The notes under the pieces were generated by a model. That model had not been told where the DNA came from. It did no database searches and was given only the letters and a program-made list of their open reading frames with translations. Positions 46,378 through 55,478 of a DNA stretch of 64,000 bases are shown one piece after another. Both the position numbers and the translations under genes were made by a program. Source of the stretch: Leptotrichia hongkongensis. Lineage in GTDB: Bacteria > Fusobacteriota > Fusobacteriia > Fusobacteriales > Leptotrichiaceae. Position 1 is the stretch's first letter, and each line of letters opens with the position of its first letter. The stretch covers positions 682,001 to 746,000 of the forward strand of contig NZ_AP019846.1 of the NCBI RefSeq assembly GCF_007990635.1. The letters are read 5' to 3'.

Positions 46378-47121
46378 TTACAACTGTGCTGTAGGATAAA
46401 GAGTGATTTCATTCATACTTACTTCTTCTGGCAAATCAATCGCAAATTTCACGGCTTCGGCAACTATCATTGGATCTGCTCCAATTGTGTCATAAAGAAA
46501 CTCAATTCTTTCCTTAATCGCTTTGTTTGTAATACGTGTTGCAAGTTCAGTTCGGAATGCTCCAAGATATAGAGTTGTTGTACGTACATTCATTTTTTCG
46601 TTGGCACTTTCTTTTCTCAGTACTTCCATTAGTGCTTTTACACCATGTTTTGTGGCACAGTAAACTCCTGCTCCAAGATATGTGTTTAGCCCAGCAACAG
46701 AAGATGTGCTAATAACGTGTCCAGATTTTTGCTTAATAAAATGAGGAAGTACAGCTTCTATACCGTTTAGGACGCCTTTTAAGTTCACGTCAATCATTTC
46801 GTCCCATTCGCTATTTTTTAGTTCTGATAATGGTGCATTTGGCATTAATCCGGCATTGTTGAATATAACGTCTATTTTTCCATATTCAGAAATTGCAAAA
46901 TCAACCAATGCTTTTACTTCCTCTCTTTTTGATACATCTGTCACTTTGTAAGCCGCTTCTCCTCCTTTTTCCTTTATTTCAGCAACAGCTTCCTGTAATT
47001 TGTCTTCATTTCTTGCAGCAAGTACAACTTTTGCTCCGCTTTCTCCTAATAATTTCGCAGTAGCTCTTCCAATTCCTGAAGAAGCTCCTGTAACAATAAC
47101 GACTTTGTTTTTAACAGCCAT
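46378..47121 (-). CDS. SDR-family oxidoreductase
   Basis: 247 aa classical short-chain dehydrogenase. TGASSGIG near 11 is the cofactor loop, NNAG near 90, a catalytic Ser in STSSVAG and YCATK with Tyr and Lys near 153-157. The substrate is unknown; the closest general type is the YdfG/serine-dehydrogenase-like group. AGGAGATGA lies before the ATG. It is 175 bases from fabV in the same direction. Confidence 0.9.
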   Translation of the reverse strand: MAVKNKVVIVTGASSGIGRATAKLLGESGAKVVLAARNEDKLQEAVAEIKEKGGEAAYKVTDVSKREEVKALVDFAISEYGKIDVIFNNAGLMPNAPLSELKNSEWDEMIDVNLKGVLNGIEAVLPHFIKQKSGHVISTSSVAGLNTYLGAGVYCATKHGVKALMEVLRKESANEKMNVRTTTLYLGAFRTELATRITNKAIKERIEFLYDTIGADPMIVAEAVKFAIDLPEEVSMNEITLYPTAQL

Positions 47122-47349
47122 TTAAATCATCTCCTTTAAATAATTAATTTTTATCACAAACAAATTATAACATATCTTTTGAAAAAGTCAATAGGTCTAT
47201 ATATATCTATTATAAAAAATGAATGATATGTTGTAGTTGTTATTTTTAATATTTTAAAGTATAATTATAATAAATTAACTTTAAAAGTTGTAGTTATTTC
47301 ATTTAAACTTTAAAAATATTTAATTTTATAAATACGATGTAAAATAGAT

Positions 47350-47435
47350 TATAGCATTCTAATTTGAAACGGGAACTTAGACAAACTATAACTTTCTACG
47401 TATTCTTGCTTCAAATTTTAAAAGGATTGACTATA
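47350..47435 (+). repeat. second MITE-like family, 86 bp
   Basis: Ends TATAGCATTC and GATTGACTATA; inner AATTTGAAAC and GCTTCAAATT are inverted. It shares only the TATAG terminus with the seven-copy family. It lies just before the GntR gene and is the main content of the 47122-47453 gap. Confidence 0.5.
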
Positions 47436-47453
47436 ATTTTGGAAAGGTAAAAA

Positions 47454-48161
47454 ATGAGTAAATATAAAGAAGTGTACAATAATATAAAAAAACAAATTAA
47501 AGATGGAAAATTAAAGCCAAAAGATTATTTAAAAAAGGAAGCAGATTTTGCCAAAGAATATTCCTGTTCAGTACTTACTGTGAGAAAAGCACTTGCTTTA
47601 CTGGAATCAGAAGGATATATTCAAAAAATAAAAGGTAAAAGGTCAGTTGTACTTGAAAAAGGGGATTTAAAAAATATTTCGCTTACTTCAATACAGACAT
47701 TTCAGGAATTGAATAAGATAAAAAATATAGATGTCAAGGCAAATTTAGTTAGTCTATATATAGTACAAGGTGTCGAGGAACTGATGGAAAAATTTAATGT
47801 TTCTAAAGCGGCTGATTTTTACAAGGTTGTCCGTACTTATTCCTTGGATGGCGAAACTGTTCAGTACGCCACTTCTTATTTTGATAGAAAAATAGTCACT
47901 TATCTGAATGATGAAATAGCTAGCAAGTCTATTTATGAATATCTGGAAAATGAACTAAATTTAAAAATATCGTATTCAAGACGCGAAATAAAGTTCAGAA
48001 GTGCAACAGATGAGGAAAGACGGCATATAAATCTTGAAAATATTGACAGAGTCGTAGTTATTGAAACTTACGCCTATTTATCCAACGGAAATCTTTTCCA
48101 ATATGAAACAATAACTTATCATCCTGATAAATTTACTTTTACTGCAATTGCTAAAAGATAG
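47454..48161 (+). CDS. GntR-family (UTRA) transcriptional regulator
   Basis: 235 aa. The winged helix covers about 1-68 (YSCSVLTVRKALALLESEGY is the recognition region) and a UTRA effector domain about 85-230 (FYKVVRTYSLDG, SKSIYEYLENEL). HutC/TreR-type repressors bind sugar phosphates or other small ligands. deoC begins 85 bases downstream on the same strand, so control of deoxyribose catabolism is plausible but not proven. GGAAAGG precedes the ATG. Confidence 0.88.
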   Translation: MSKYKEVYNNIKKQIKDGKLKPKDYLKKEADFAKEYSCSVLTVRKALALLESEGYIQKIKGKRSVVLEKGDLKNISLTSIQTFQELNKIKNIDVKANLVSLYIVQGVEELMEKFNVSKAADFYKVVRTYSLDGETVQYATSYFDRKIVTYLNDEIASKSIYEYLENELNLKISYSRREIKFRSATDEERRHINLENIDRVVVIETYAYLSNGNLFQYETITYHPDKFTFTAIAKR

Positions 48162-48246
48162 TTGCTAAAAATATAAAAAGTGGATATAATAAGAATAGAT
48201 AAAACATTAATTAATTAAATAAAAAATAAGAAGGGAAATGATAATA

Positions 48247-48912
48247 ATGGAAATAAACAAATTTATTGATCATACAATTTTGAAAGCAGCAGCTACAAAG
48301 GAAGATGTAAAAAAATTATGCGATGAAGCGAAAGAATATGGATTTTATTCAGTTTGTGTAAATGGGGCGAATGTTGAATATGCTTTTAGTCAAGTTAAGG
48401 ACAGCGATGTGAAAGTTGCGGCAGTAGTTGGGTTTCCTTTAGGAGCGATGGCAACGGATACGAAAGTATTTGAAGCGAAAAAGGCTATTGAAGACGGTGC
48501 TTCGGAAATTGACATGGTTATTAATATTGGAGCATTGAAGGATAAGGACTATGGTTTAGTGGAAAATGAAATTAGAAAAATAAAAGAGGCAATTGGAAGC
48601 AATGTTCTGAAAGTTATAATTGAAACTTGCTATTTGACTGATGAGGAAAAAGTGAAAGCATGTGAATTATCAGTTAATGCAAAGGCAGATTTTGTAAAAA
48701 CTTCAACAGGATTTGGAACAGGAGGGGCAACATTTGAAGATGTGGAGTTTATGAAAAAAACTGTTGGAGATAAAGCAGAAGTAAAGGCAAGTGGTGGAGT
48801 GAAAGACCTTGAAACTGCAAAAAAATATGTTGAATTAGGAGCAACAAGACTAGGAACAAGTTCAGGAATCGCTATTGTAACAGGACTGGAAAGTGAAAAG
48901 GCTGGCTATTAA
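48247..48912 (+). CDS. deoC: deoxyribose-phosphate aldolase
   Basis: DeoC splits 2-deoxyribose 5-phosphate to acetaldehyde and glyceraldehyde 3-phosphate. The ATG at 48247 gives 221 aa and suits the AAGGG site; one at 48238 is too close. FIDHTILK near the N-terminus, VIIETCYL and the Schiff-base Lys in [15 protein letters not shown] near 150 are intact. deoB, the preceding step, lies 8.5 kb away at 56784. Confidence 0.96.
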   Translation: MEINKFIDHTILKAAATKEDVKKLCDEAKEYGFYSVCVNGANVEYAFSQVKDSDVKVAAVVGFPLGAMATDTKVFEAKKAIEDGASEIDMVINIGALKDKDYGLVENEIRKIKEAIGSNVLKVIIETCYLTDEEKVKACELSVNAKADFVKTSTGFGTGGATFEDVEFMKKTVGDKAEVKASGGVKDLETAKKYVELGATRLGTSSGIAIVTGLESEKAGY

Positions 48913-49174
48913 ATTTTAGTCAATAAAGAGGAACATAGTAATAGACTTTTTTTTAAACTATATATTTTTATAATTTAATAAAAGAAGGATTATGAAGCAA
49001 GGGGTTAGTACCCCTTGTTAAAGTAAGAAATTGGATAACAGATATTTATGCAGCAAGAAATTAAGAATTTTTATCAGAAAGAGAAGAAGTTTAAAATTGA
49101 AAATAGTATATTAATTAGGTATATAAACTTTTGCAAATAGCTGTCAGTAAAATGTAAAGGAGAAGTGAGTATTT
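48913..49174. other. intergenic region with a strong GC-rich hairpin
   Basis: CAAGGGG (48998-49004) and CCCCTTG (49011-49017) pair with a six-base loop and no T run. A nine-codon frame after GAAGGA overlaps it (MKQGVSTPC). Another 30-codon frame begins near 49048. I do not think either is a proven gene. Confidence 0.3.
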
Positions 49175-50023
49175 ATGAAATTTAAAAATTTTAAATTTAG
49201 AAATATTTTCTTTTGTTGCTTTCTTCTGCTAGTTTCTATGCTTTCTTTTGGGCAAAATAGGAAATCTGATGAGATTATTTTGACTGATGATGGAGTAATT
49301 TTGGATTTGAAGGGAACATTTAAAATTAATTGGGATAAAAGTGATTCAGATGTACCATGTTCTGCAATAGAATATGGGGAAATGCTCTTTTATCCTGATA
49401 ATAAGGATATTGTGAATGGGAAAGCGATAGTTTTCAAGCCTAGGGATTTTGACTATAATAATCCAGATATATATGAAAATAATGAAAATTATGAAAAAGA
49501 AGCTGCTAAGGAAGAGAAAATTATTGCTGAAACATTGAAGAAAAATTTTCCAGAAGAGTATCAAAAAATGCAAAAAATTCGTAAAGGGGAATTTGAAGTT
49601 GCAGCGACAGTTAAGATAAAAAAGGTTTTGCCATATACAGAATGTGATTTTACGACAGTTTATGCTCAAGTTACTGAAATAAAGAAAATTGATGGTACAA
49701 AATCAAAAATTACAAAACTTGAAGTGAAAAAATCGGATGAATCAGATGATTTTGATGAACCGCATTTAGATGAAGCGGGTTACCTTCGAGAATACAGGGT
49801 AAACTCAAAGGATGGATATGGAAATATGGGTTAAAAACCGACTAAAGATTCAAAAGTTATTTCAAAATTAGATAGTGAAACAATTGTAAGATATATTACA
49901 AAATATGGTGACTGGTATTATGTTTATTATGCTGACTATCCTTCTGACTATAAGAATGACCTAACAGTCAAAGAATATAGGGGATTTATCCATAAGAGCC
50001 AGTTGAAAAAGCATGTTGATTAG
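49175..50023 (+). pseudogene. secreted SH3-tailed protein interrupted by an in-frame stop
   Basis: The first part (219 aa) starts with a signal peptide (FFCCFLLLVSMLSFG) and runs to a TAA at 49832-49834. The same frame stays open beyond it for 62 codons, and that part reads TIVRYITKYGDWYYVYY and ends GFIHKSQLKKHVD, an SH3-like tail as in the LRR lipoprotein at 16735. The whole 849 bases are one frame, so one substitution to TAA, or a sequence error, explains it. AAGGAG precedes the ATG. Function unknown. Confidence 0.65.
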
Positions 50024-50082
50024 AGATTTATGTAATAAAATTGAAAAAATTTATGCTTTTGATTACAAAGAGAGGATAACTT

Positions 50083-50820
50083 ATGAAAAAAATTTTTTTG
50101 AAAATAGTGATATTTTTGATTTTTGTAAATGTGGGATTTGGAGATATTGCTAAAAATTTAGGAGATTATTATTCGATAGATAAAGGAAATGTTTATTACA
50201 AAAATAAAATTTTGGAAGGAGCAAATCCGAAAACTGCTGAGTTGATAGGATTTTCTCTTTTAAAAGATGATAAGAATGTTTATTACATGGGTGAAAAAAT
50301 AAAAGATGTAAAAATTAAAAATTTTGAGAAATTAGGTAAAAATTATTGGAAAAATGAGAATAAAATTTATTATCGGGATAAAAAAATAGAAAATGCTGAT
50401 ATTATGAGTTTTAAAGTTTTAAATGAAGATTATGCAAAGGATAAAAATCATGTTTATAGCGGAAATGAAGTAATAGATCCTTCTCCATTATTGGGAAAAA
50501 TTAAAAATCCTGAAACATTTGAATTCTTGCCAAATGGAATAATATACGCTACATTATATGGAAAAGATAAATACAATGTATATTATATAAACAATATAAT
50601 GTCAAACTGTTTTGATTCATACTATTTTATTTATGAAGTAAAAGGAATTAATAGAGATAAAGTAGAAGTTCTGAATAAATGGTTTATAAAAGATGATAAA
50701 AATATTTATTTTAAGGGAAAAATTTTAGAAGGTGTACATTATAATACATTTGAAGTGCTTCCAAATGGAGATGGAAAAGATAAAAATAGAAGTTATGAAT
50801 ATTTGACTAAAGATGAATAA
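50083..50820 (+). CDS. DKNYY-repeat secreted protein
   Basis: 245 aa. Residues 1-20 form a signal peptide (FLKIVIFLIFVNVGFGD). The mature part repeats a ~25-residue unit with the motif (K)D(K)N(V/I)YY and a following KI(L/E)xA (KDDKNVYYMGEKI, NENKIYYRDKKI, KDKNHVYSGNEV, KDDKNIYFKGKI). This is the DKNYY family, common and mostly uncharacterised in Fusobacteriota. It is about 60 bases after the SH3 pseudogene and may share its transcript. Confidence 0.85.
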   Translation: MKKIFLKIVIFLIFVNVGFGDIAKNLGDYYSIDKGNVYYKNKILEGANPKTAELIGFSLLKDDKNVYYMGEKIKDVKIKNFEKLGKNYWKNENKIYYRDKKIENADIMSFKVLNEDYAKDKNHVYSGNEVIDPSPLLGKIKNPETFEFLPNGIIYATLYGKDKYNVYYINNIMSNCFDSYYFIYEVKGINRDKVEVLNKWFIKDDKNIYFKGKILEGVHYNTFEVLPNGDGKDKNRSYEYLTKDE

Positions 50821-50887
50821 GAATGGTTTTAATCAACTGGAAACTAATTGTTTATACAGATAAAATAAAAAGGGTAGGAAATAAAAA

Positions 50888-51610
50888 ATGGAATTTAGAA
50901 TAATGACTTACAATATTTACGGAGCAAGGCTTGCTGATGGGAAGAAATTGGCAAAAAGCATAAAAAAATATAAGCCTGATTTTGTTACATTACAGGAAGT
51001 TGATAAAAATACGAAAAGAAGTAATTTTCGTGATGTAACGCAGGATTTTTCACTTGAACTTGGGTATAATTATTATTATTTTCAAAAGGCAATGGATTTT
51101 GATAAGGGAGAATTTGGAATTGCGTTTGTTTCAAAATATGATGTGAAAAATATATATGTTCACGAGCTGCCGTCTGCTGGAAATGAAAAAAGACAGGTTT
51201 TGGCAGCACAAATTAGTTCAAAATATAAAAAACATATTTTGGTTATAAATACGCATTTAGATTATGAACCTGCAGTAAAAAGTACCCAGATTGACGATTT
51301 GATGACAGTTATAGATTATTTTAAGGGAGATATAAAATTTTTATGCGGTGATTTTAACCTTTTGCCAACAACAGAGCATTATCGGAAAATTGCTGAAAAC
51401 TGGAATGACACTTATTTTGAAGGCAAGGACTTGGAAAATAAATCAAATCTTGAAAACAGGAATCTTGAAACACAGAGAATTGATTATATAATGGCTAAAA
51501 AAGATGCAAATTACACAACTAAGCAAAGTTTTTTTATAAATGATGATTCGCAGGAATGGACAAAGCTGTCGGATCATTTGCCGTATATGGCGGTTATTGA
51601 AATGGAATAA
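50888..51610 (+). CDS. endonuclease/exonuclease/phosphatase-family enzyme
   Basis: 240 aa with the DNase I-like fold. MTYNIYGAR holds the first metal-site Asn, LQEVD the metal Glu, NTHLDYEP, CGDFNLLP the Asp-Asn pair, RIDYIM and the terminal LSDHLPYMA the catalytic Asp-His. There is no signal peptide. Members cut DNA, phosphoinositides or other phosphoesters; the substrate is unclear. A weak GTAGGAAA lies before the ATG. Confidence 0.85.
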   Translation: MEFRIMTYNIYGARLADGKKLAKSIKKYKPDFVTLQEVDKNTKRSNFRDVTQDFSLELGYNYYYFQKAMDFDKGEFGIAFVSKYDVKNIYVHELPSAGNEKRQVLAAQISSKYKKHILVINTHLDYEPAVKSTQIDDLMTVIDYFKGDIKFLCGDFNLLPTTEHYRKIAENWNDTYFEGKDLENKSNLENRNLETQRIDYIMAKKDANYTTKQSFFINDDSQEWTKLSDHLPYMAVIEME

Positions 51611-51645
51611 ATTTATTGGAAATGATTTTGAGATTTTTTGAATTA

Positions 51646-51796
51646 GGGAATGTCTTAAAACTCTCAAAATGATGAATTTTTAACAAATTTTTCTAAATTC
51701 AAAAATAATAAATACTGATTTTATCGTACTTTGTATAATTTCTAAAATCAAAAAATATTAAAAATAACATAGATTTTGAGTTTTCAGACACAGCTT
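51646..51796. repeat. decayed insertion-sequence remnant or third MITE type, ~150 bp
   Basis: The ends TGTCTTAAAACTCTCAAAAT and, on the other strand, TGTCTGAAAACTCAAAATC are imperfect inverted repeats. The inside is A+T-rich and non-coding. The TGTCTGAAAA end resembles those of IS1182/IS5-type elements (inference). It fills the 51611-51920 gap. Confidence 0.45.
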
Positions 51797-51920
51797 AATC
51801 CTTATACCTCTATTTAAATTTTAAAAAAGCTTTTTATTTTAAATCAGGAGTAAATTTTTAGTCAATGTAGAAAAATTTTGAAGATAAATAGGAGTATGGT
51901 AAGAATACCCCTGTTAAAAT

Positions 51921-52721
51921 TTATTTTAATCCCAATAATTTTATGACATTCTCTCCAAGTATTTTATCTGATATTTTTTTAGATAGACTTAAATATTCTA
52001 TTGCCTGTTTATTTAAAAATGAATCACCGTAAGGAGCGTCAGAACTAAATAGACATTTGTCAGGAACTTCTGTTATTATCATTTTTAATGCGAGTGTAGA
52101 AAAAGCAGCGGATAAATCAATGTAAGCATTTGGTGTATTTTTTACAAAATCTGTTACTTCCATCCAGTTATAACCTCCCATATGTCCAAAAATTACTGGT
52201 GTTTTGGAATATTTTTTTGTGAGATTTTCGAGAATTTTTATACCGTTTAGAGTGACTGGATTAAAAGTGTGAACCCATATGGGAAAGTTTTCATATTGTT
52301 TTAGTGCTTTAAAAATTGTTTCCAATTGGCTTACTTGTTCATCATTTCCAGGTGTAAATTCGCCAACGCCTTTTAATCCATTGTCAATAATATATTGTTT
52401 TATCCAGATTTGAGTTTCTTCAAGAGATAATCCAAGTGGAACTGTTCCAAAGCCATAAAATTTATCAGGATAATTATTTATTACTTTCATTAAATCAGAA
52501 ATATCCTTTTTAAATCTTTTTTTATTATTTTCAAGAGAATTTTCTCCTCCTAAAATTTTAAATAAAATTGACATCGCATTTTTGAATTCAGTTAAAGTCT
52601 TAGCTTTTTCAGGATGTGGTGTTGTAGTAAAAAGTATTGCCTTGTCTACCCCCGCTTTATTCATTTGTTCAATTTGTAATTCTGTTGGCAATATTAAATG
52701 TTGGTGACTATCTATTATCAT
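51921..52721 (-). CDS. amidohydrolase 2-family TIM-barrel hydrolase
   Basis: 266 aa. DSHQH at residues 4-8 gives the first metal-binding motif, WVHTFNP and IFGHMGGYNW near 170-180 the next His residues, and FSSDAPYGD near 230 the Asp. The family includes decarboxylases and lactonases. It is divergent from the HxlR gene and likely its target, so it may be detoxifying or stress-linked (inference). GGGTGAG precedes the ATG. Confidence 0.82.
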   Translation of the reverse strand: MIIDSHQHLILPTELQIEQMNKAGVDKAILFTTTPHPEKAKTLTEFKNAMSILFKILGGENSLENNKKRFKKDISDLMKVINNYPDKFYGFGTVPLGLSLEETQIWIKQYIIDNGLKGVGEFTPGNDEQVSQLETIFKALKQYENFPIWVHTFNPVTLNGIKILENLTKKYSKTPVIFGHMGGYNWMEVTDFVKNTPNAYIDLSAAFSTLALKMIITEVPDKCLFSSDAPYGDSFLNKQAIEYLSLSKKISDKILGENVIKLLGLK

Positions 52722-52778
52722 ATCTTCTCACCCTTTCATCTTTCTATTATTTTTGATATAATAAAGTATAACATACCT

Positions 52779-52795
52779 CTTGTAATCAATACAAG
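52779..52795. promoter_or_regulatory. candidate operator 1 (CTTGTA-n5-TACAAG)
   Basis: A perfect 6-bp inverted repeat. It overlaps the -35 region (TTGTAT) of the amidohydrolase promoter, whose -10 reads TATACT 18 bases downstream on the minus strand. Confidence 0.45.
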
Positions 52796-52811
52796 TACGC
52801 ACATTTTTGAT

Positions 52812-52837
52812 ATAAAGTATCTTTTTTGATACTTTAT
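52812..52837. promoter_or_regulatory. candidate operator 2, 10-bp perfect inverted repeat
   Basis: ATAAAGTATC, six T, GATACTTTAT, 16 bases before the hxlR start. It probably binds the HxlR dimer and controls both divergent genes. Confidence 0.55.
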
Positions 52838-52853
52838 TAAAGGAAGGAAAAAT

Positions 52854-53204
52854 ATGTCAAAAACAGAAGCAGTTTCAAACGCTTGTCCAATGGAGTTAGG
52901 AATAAACATACTCAGTGGAAAATGGAAATTAAGGATTTTATGGAATTTGTACATTAAAAAAGTGGTCAGATTTAATGAATTGCAAAGAAACCTGGGAAAT
53001 ATTACTACAAAAACTTTGACAGAGCAATTGAGAGAACTTGAAGATAAAAAAATAATAAAAAGAACTATTTATCCTGAAATTCCTCCAAAAGTTGAATATT
53101 CTCTGACTGAAATAGGCAGTTCTATTGAGCCTGTATTAAAAACTTTATGCGATTGGGGAAATGAATATTTAGAATTGATTGATAATAATACAGATAAGGT
53201 TTGA
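52854..53204 (+). CDS. HxlR-family transcriptional regulator
   Basis: 116 aa with the HxlR winged helix: CPMELGINILSGKWKLRILW, then FNELQRNLGNITTKTLTEQL and the wing LEDKKIIKRTIYPEIPPKVEY, ending in LTEIGSSIEPVL. The conserved N-terminal Cys (NACPM), used for redox or electrophile sensing in the family, is present near 10. It probably represses itself and the divergent amidohydrolase through the sites at 52779 and 52812. Confidence 0.9.
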   Translation: MSKTEAVSNACPMELGINILSGKWKLRILWNLYIKKVVRFNELQRNLGNITTKTLTEQLRELEDKKIIKRTIYPEIPPKVEYSLTEIGSSIEPVLKTLCDWGNEYLELIDNNTDKV

Positions 53205-53479
53205 AAATAAGTTATGCGGAAACAAAATTTTCAAGTAAGAAATATTTTCTATCATAATAGAGTTGTTAAAGCTACTATTTAATGAAATAAAGGTGTTTGT
53301 ACGGCTTTTAATAAATTTAAAAATGATAAAATATCGTTGTAATTTTTGCAATATATTTACATTTTTCATTGTAAAAAGCGTGTAATGAGAACATTTTTTC
53401 GTTGAAATTTTTGTTGATGGAAGAAAAATATAATCTCGAAATACCAGCAAGAATATCAATGAATGATTATAAAAAAGAA

Positions 53480-53726
53480 GAATAGTTGTTAAATTTACGG
53501 TTGTATATGACAGAAGAAATTAGAAATATTGTGAAAAAAGAAAAAATGACTTAAAAATGACTGATAAGATGACTGATAAAGAGCTACAAAGACTGAAAAT
53601 AGTGAGGCTCAAAAGATTTTAAATGTTTCGGATTCTACGGCGAGAAGATTTTTGAATAAACTTGTGAAAGGTGGGATTTTGGAGGCGTTTGGAGAGAAGA
53701 AAGCGAGAAAGTATAGGAAGAAATAA
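53480..53726 (+). pseudogene. C-terminal winged-helix fragment of a Fic or AlbA_2/RecG-like protein
   Basis: The end of the fragment reads ILNVSDSTARRFLNKLVKGG and FGEKKARKYRKK before TAA, a DNA-binding tail seen on Fic and AlbA_2-type proteins. Just upstream MTDKMTDKELQRLKI is in another frame, with a short deletion between. Earlier bases show only short broken frames. With 53205-53479 this fills the gap before 53808. Confidence 0.5.
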
Positions 53727-53807
53727 AATTTAAATTTTTAAATATTTAAGAATTATAAAAAATTATGATAATTCAAGGATAAATTAATGTAAACAGGATG
53801 AGATAAA

Positions 53808-54494
53808 ATGGATATAAGTATAATTACTTGGGATGAAAATTATTATGATAGTTGTTACGAGGATTATCTTCAAATTATGAAAAATAATGAAATTGTTTAT
53901 TATGGATATTGGTATGAATTAATTTCTTATAATGAAAAAGCACGATATAAGTTTGTATTTGAATTTAATTATGGGGATATAAAAAATAAATGTGATACAG
54001 GTATAGTAAAATTTGAGAATAATTTTTTGATGGTTCCATATCGAGAAAAAATTTATCAACACAATTACAAATATTTACCTTTAAAATTTACTGAACATCA
54101 GTTATTAAGGTTGATGTCTAAAGAAGAAATAAGTTTAATAAACAAAATTTCTTGTTCAGATATTTTGTTACAGTGGTTAGGATTGAGTAATTTTAAAGGA
54201 TATTTTGATACATTTGAAGAATATAAAAAACAATTATTTTACGATATATATTTTGTTGATATAGATAAATTAGATGATAATATTGAAAATTTTTTTAAAG
54301 AAATATCGGAATTAAAAAATAGAGAAATAGCAACAATTTTAAGAAATGATTTTGAAATTGTTATGGTTTATTTGAATACCGGAAAAATTTGGGAAGCATT
54401 TTTGAAAAAGGATGATAAAATATATTTGAATACAGGACTGGATGTAAGCATAGATATAACAGATATTGCAGAGAAGTATTATAAAAAATCTTAA
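53808..54494 (+). CDS. hypothetical protein
   Basis: 228 aa, Tyr- and Asp-rich, soluble, no signal or membrane segment. I do not recognise it. The N-terminus (ITWDENYYDSCYEDYLQIMK) and the mixed strand/helix pattern with many aromatic residues recall immunity proteins of polymorphic toxins. ACAGGATGAG precedes the ATG. It lies within a degraded islet, where toxin or immunity remnants would fit. Confidence 0.5.
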   Translation: MDISIITWDENYYDSCYEDYLQIMKNNEIVYYGYWYELISYNEKARYKFVFEFNYGDIKNKCDTGIVKFENNFLMVPYREKIYQHNYKYLPLKFTEHQLLRLMSKEEISLINKISCSDILLQWLGLSNFKGYFDTFEEYKKQLFYDIYFVDIDKLDDNIENFFKEISELKNREIATILRNDFEIVMVYLNTGKIWEAFLKKDDKIYLNTGLDVSIDITDIAEKYYKKS

Positions 54495-54555
54495 AATCAA
54501 TTGCTTTTAAAACGGATAAAAGATATAATTAAATAAAAAAGAAAGGGAGAAAGTA

Positions 54556-55462
54556 TTGAAAGAAATAGTAAAATATGGAGATAAATTATATGGAAATAAA
54601 ATATTCAAAGTTTGAAATTAATATGTGGGATATGTTTTCTCTGATGATGTTTTTAGGACATTTATTAGTAGGAATTGATATTTTATTTAATGAGAAAGAA
54701 AAGGCCGGGATATTTTTTTTAGCTATTGGAATAAGTTATTTTATATATAGATTTCTTTTGGTAATGATTATTAAAAATAAGATGAAATTTGATTTTTCTG
54801 ATTATGAAGTGAAAATAAAAGGTCTATTTTTGAGAAAACGATTGCATATAATGATATAAAAACTTTGACAGTGAGAAAAAATATATTAGGCTCGTATGAC
54901 ATTCTTTTAAATTTTGACAGCTCAATGAATATTTACAAGTATTTCTGTAATTTAATAATTGATGTTTCAATAGAAAGTAATCATAAAAAAGTTATATTTT
55001 TGTGACATAAAAAATAAAGATGAAATTTTGGAATGTTTATTGGAGAAAATAGGTTATCCAAAAAAAGAAATTCGTGAAAAAGTGAATGGAGAAAAATTAT
55101 ATGTAAAATATTCAATTTTTGAAAAGTATTATATGATGTGTTTTGCAGTATTTAGTTTAATGATAATTTTTTCAGTTGGAATTGCATGGGAATATTTAAA
55201 TTTAATAATTAAATTGTTTACAATAATATTATTATTAGTGATGACTGTAATAAGATTTTTTAAAAAAGATTATGTTATGAAAAGATATAGTAATTACAGT
55301 GTATCAATTTCTGAAAAGAAAAAAGAAATTTATATTATGGATGATTTTTTTGAAACAGATAAAAAAGTGATAGTTAATTATGAAAATACAAATTTTAATA
55401 GCGTAAAATTTAATTTTTATTATTTTCAAAATAATGTTATGCCTAAAAATTATAAAAAATAA
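54556..55462 (+). pseudogene. two-domain membrane protein (2 TM + strand domain, repeated), several frameshifts
   Basis: A TTG start after AAAGGGAGAAAG reads MKEIVKYGDKLYGNKIF; the frame then moves at about 54612, 54835 (FLRK, then TIAYNDIKTL) and 55000 (IF, then CDIKNKDEILECLLEKIG) before staying open to 55462. The joined protein has two units, each with a hydrophobic helical pair (about 54630-54770 and 55130-55260) and a strand-rich tail like a bacterial PH domain (inference). At least three one-base lesions, mostly in homopolymers. Two fragments (54575-54859 and 55028-55462) look like separate genes if the lesions are ignored. Confidence 0.5.
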
Positions 55463-55478
55463 AGGATGATTTGAGGAT

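Noticed and set aside
49048-49140. 30-codon frame between deoC and the SH3 gene
   Set aside because: No ribosome site and no recognisable motif; could be chance.
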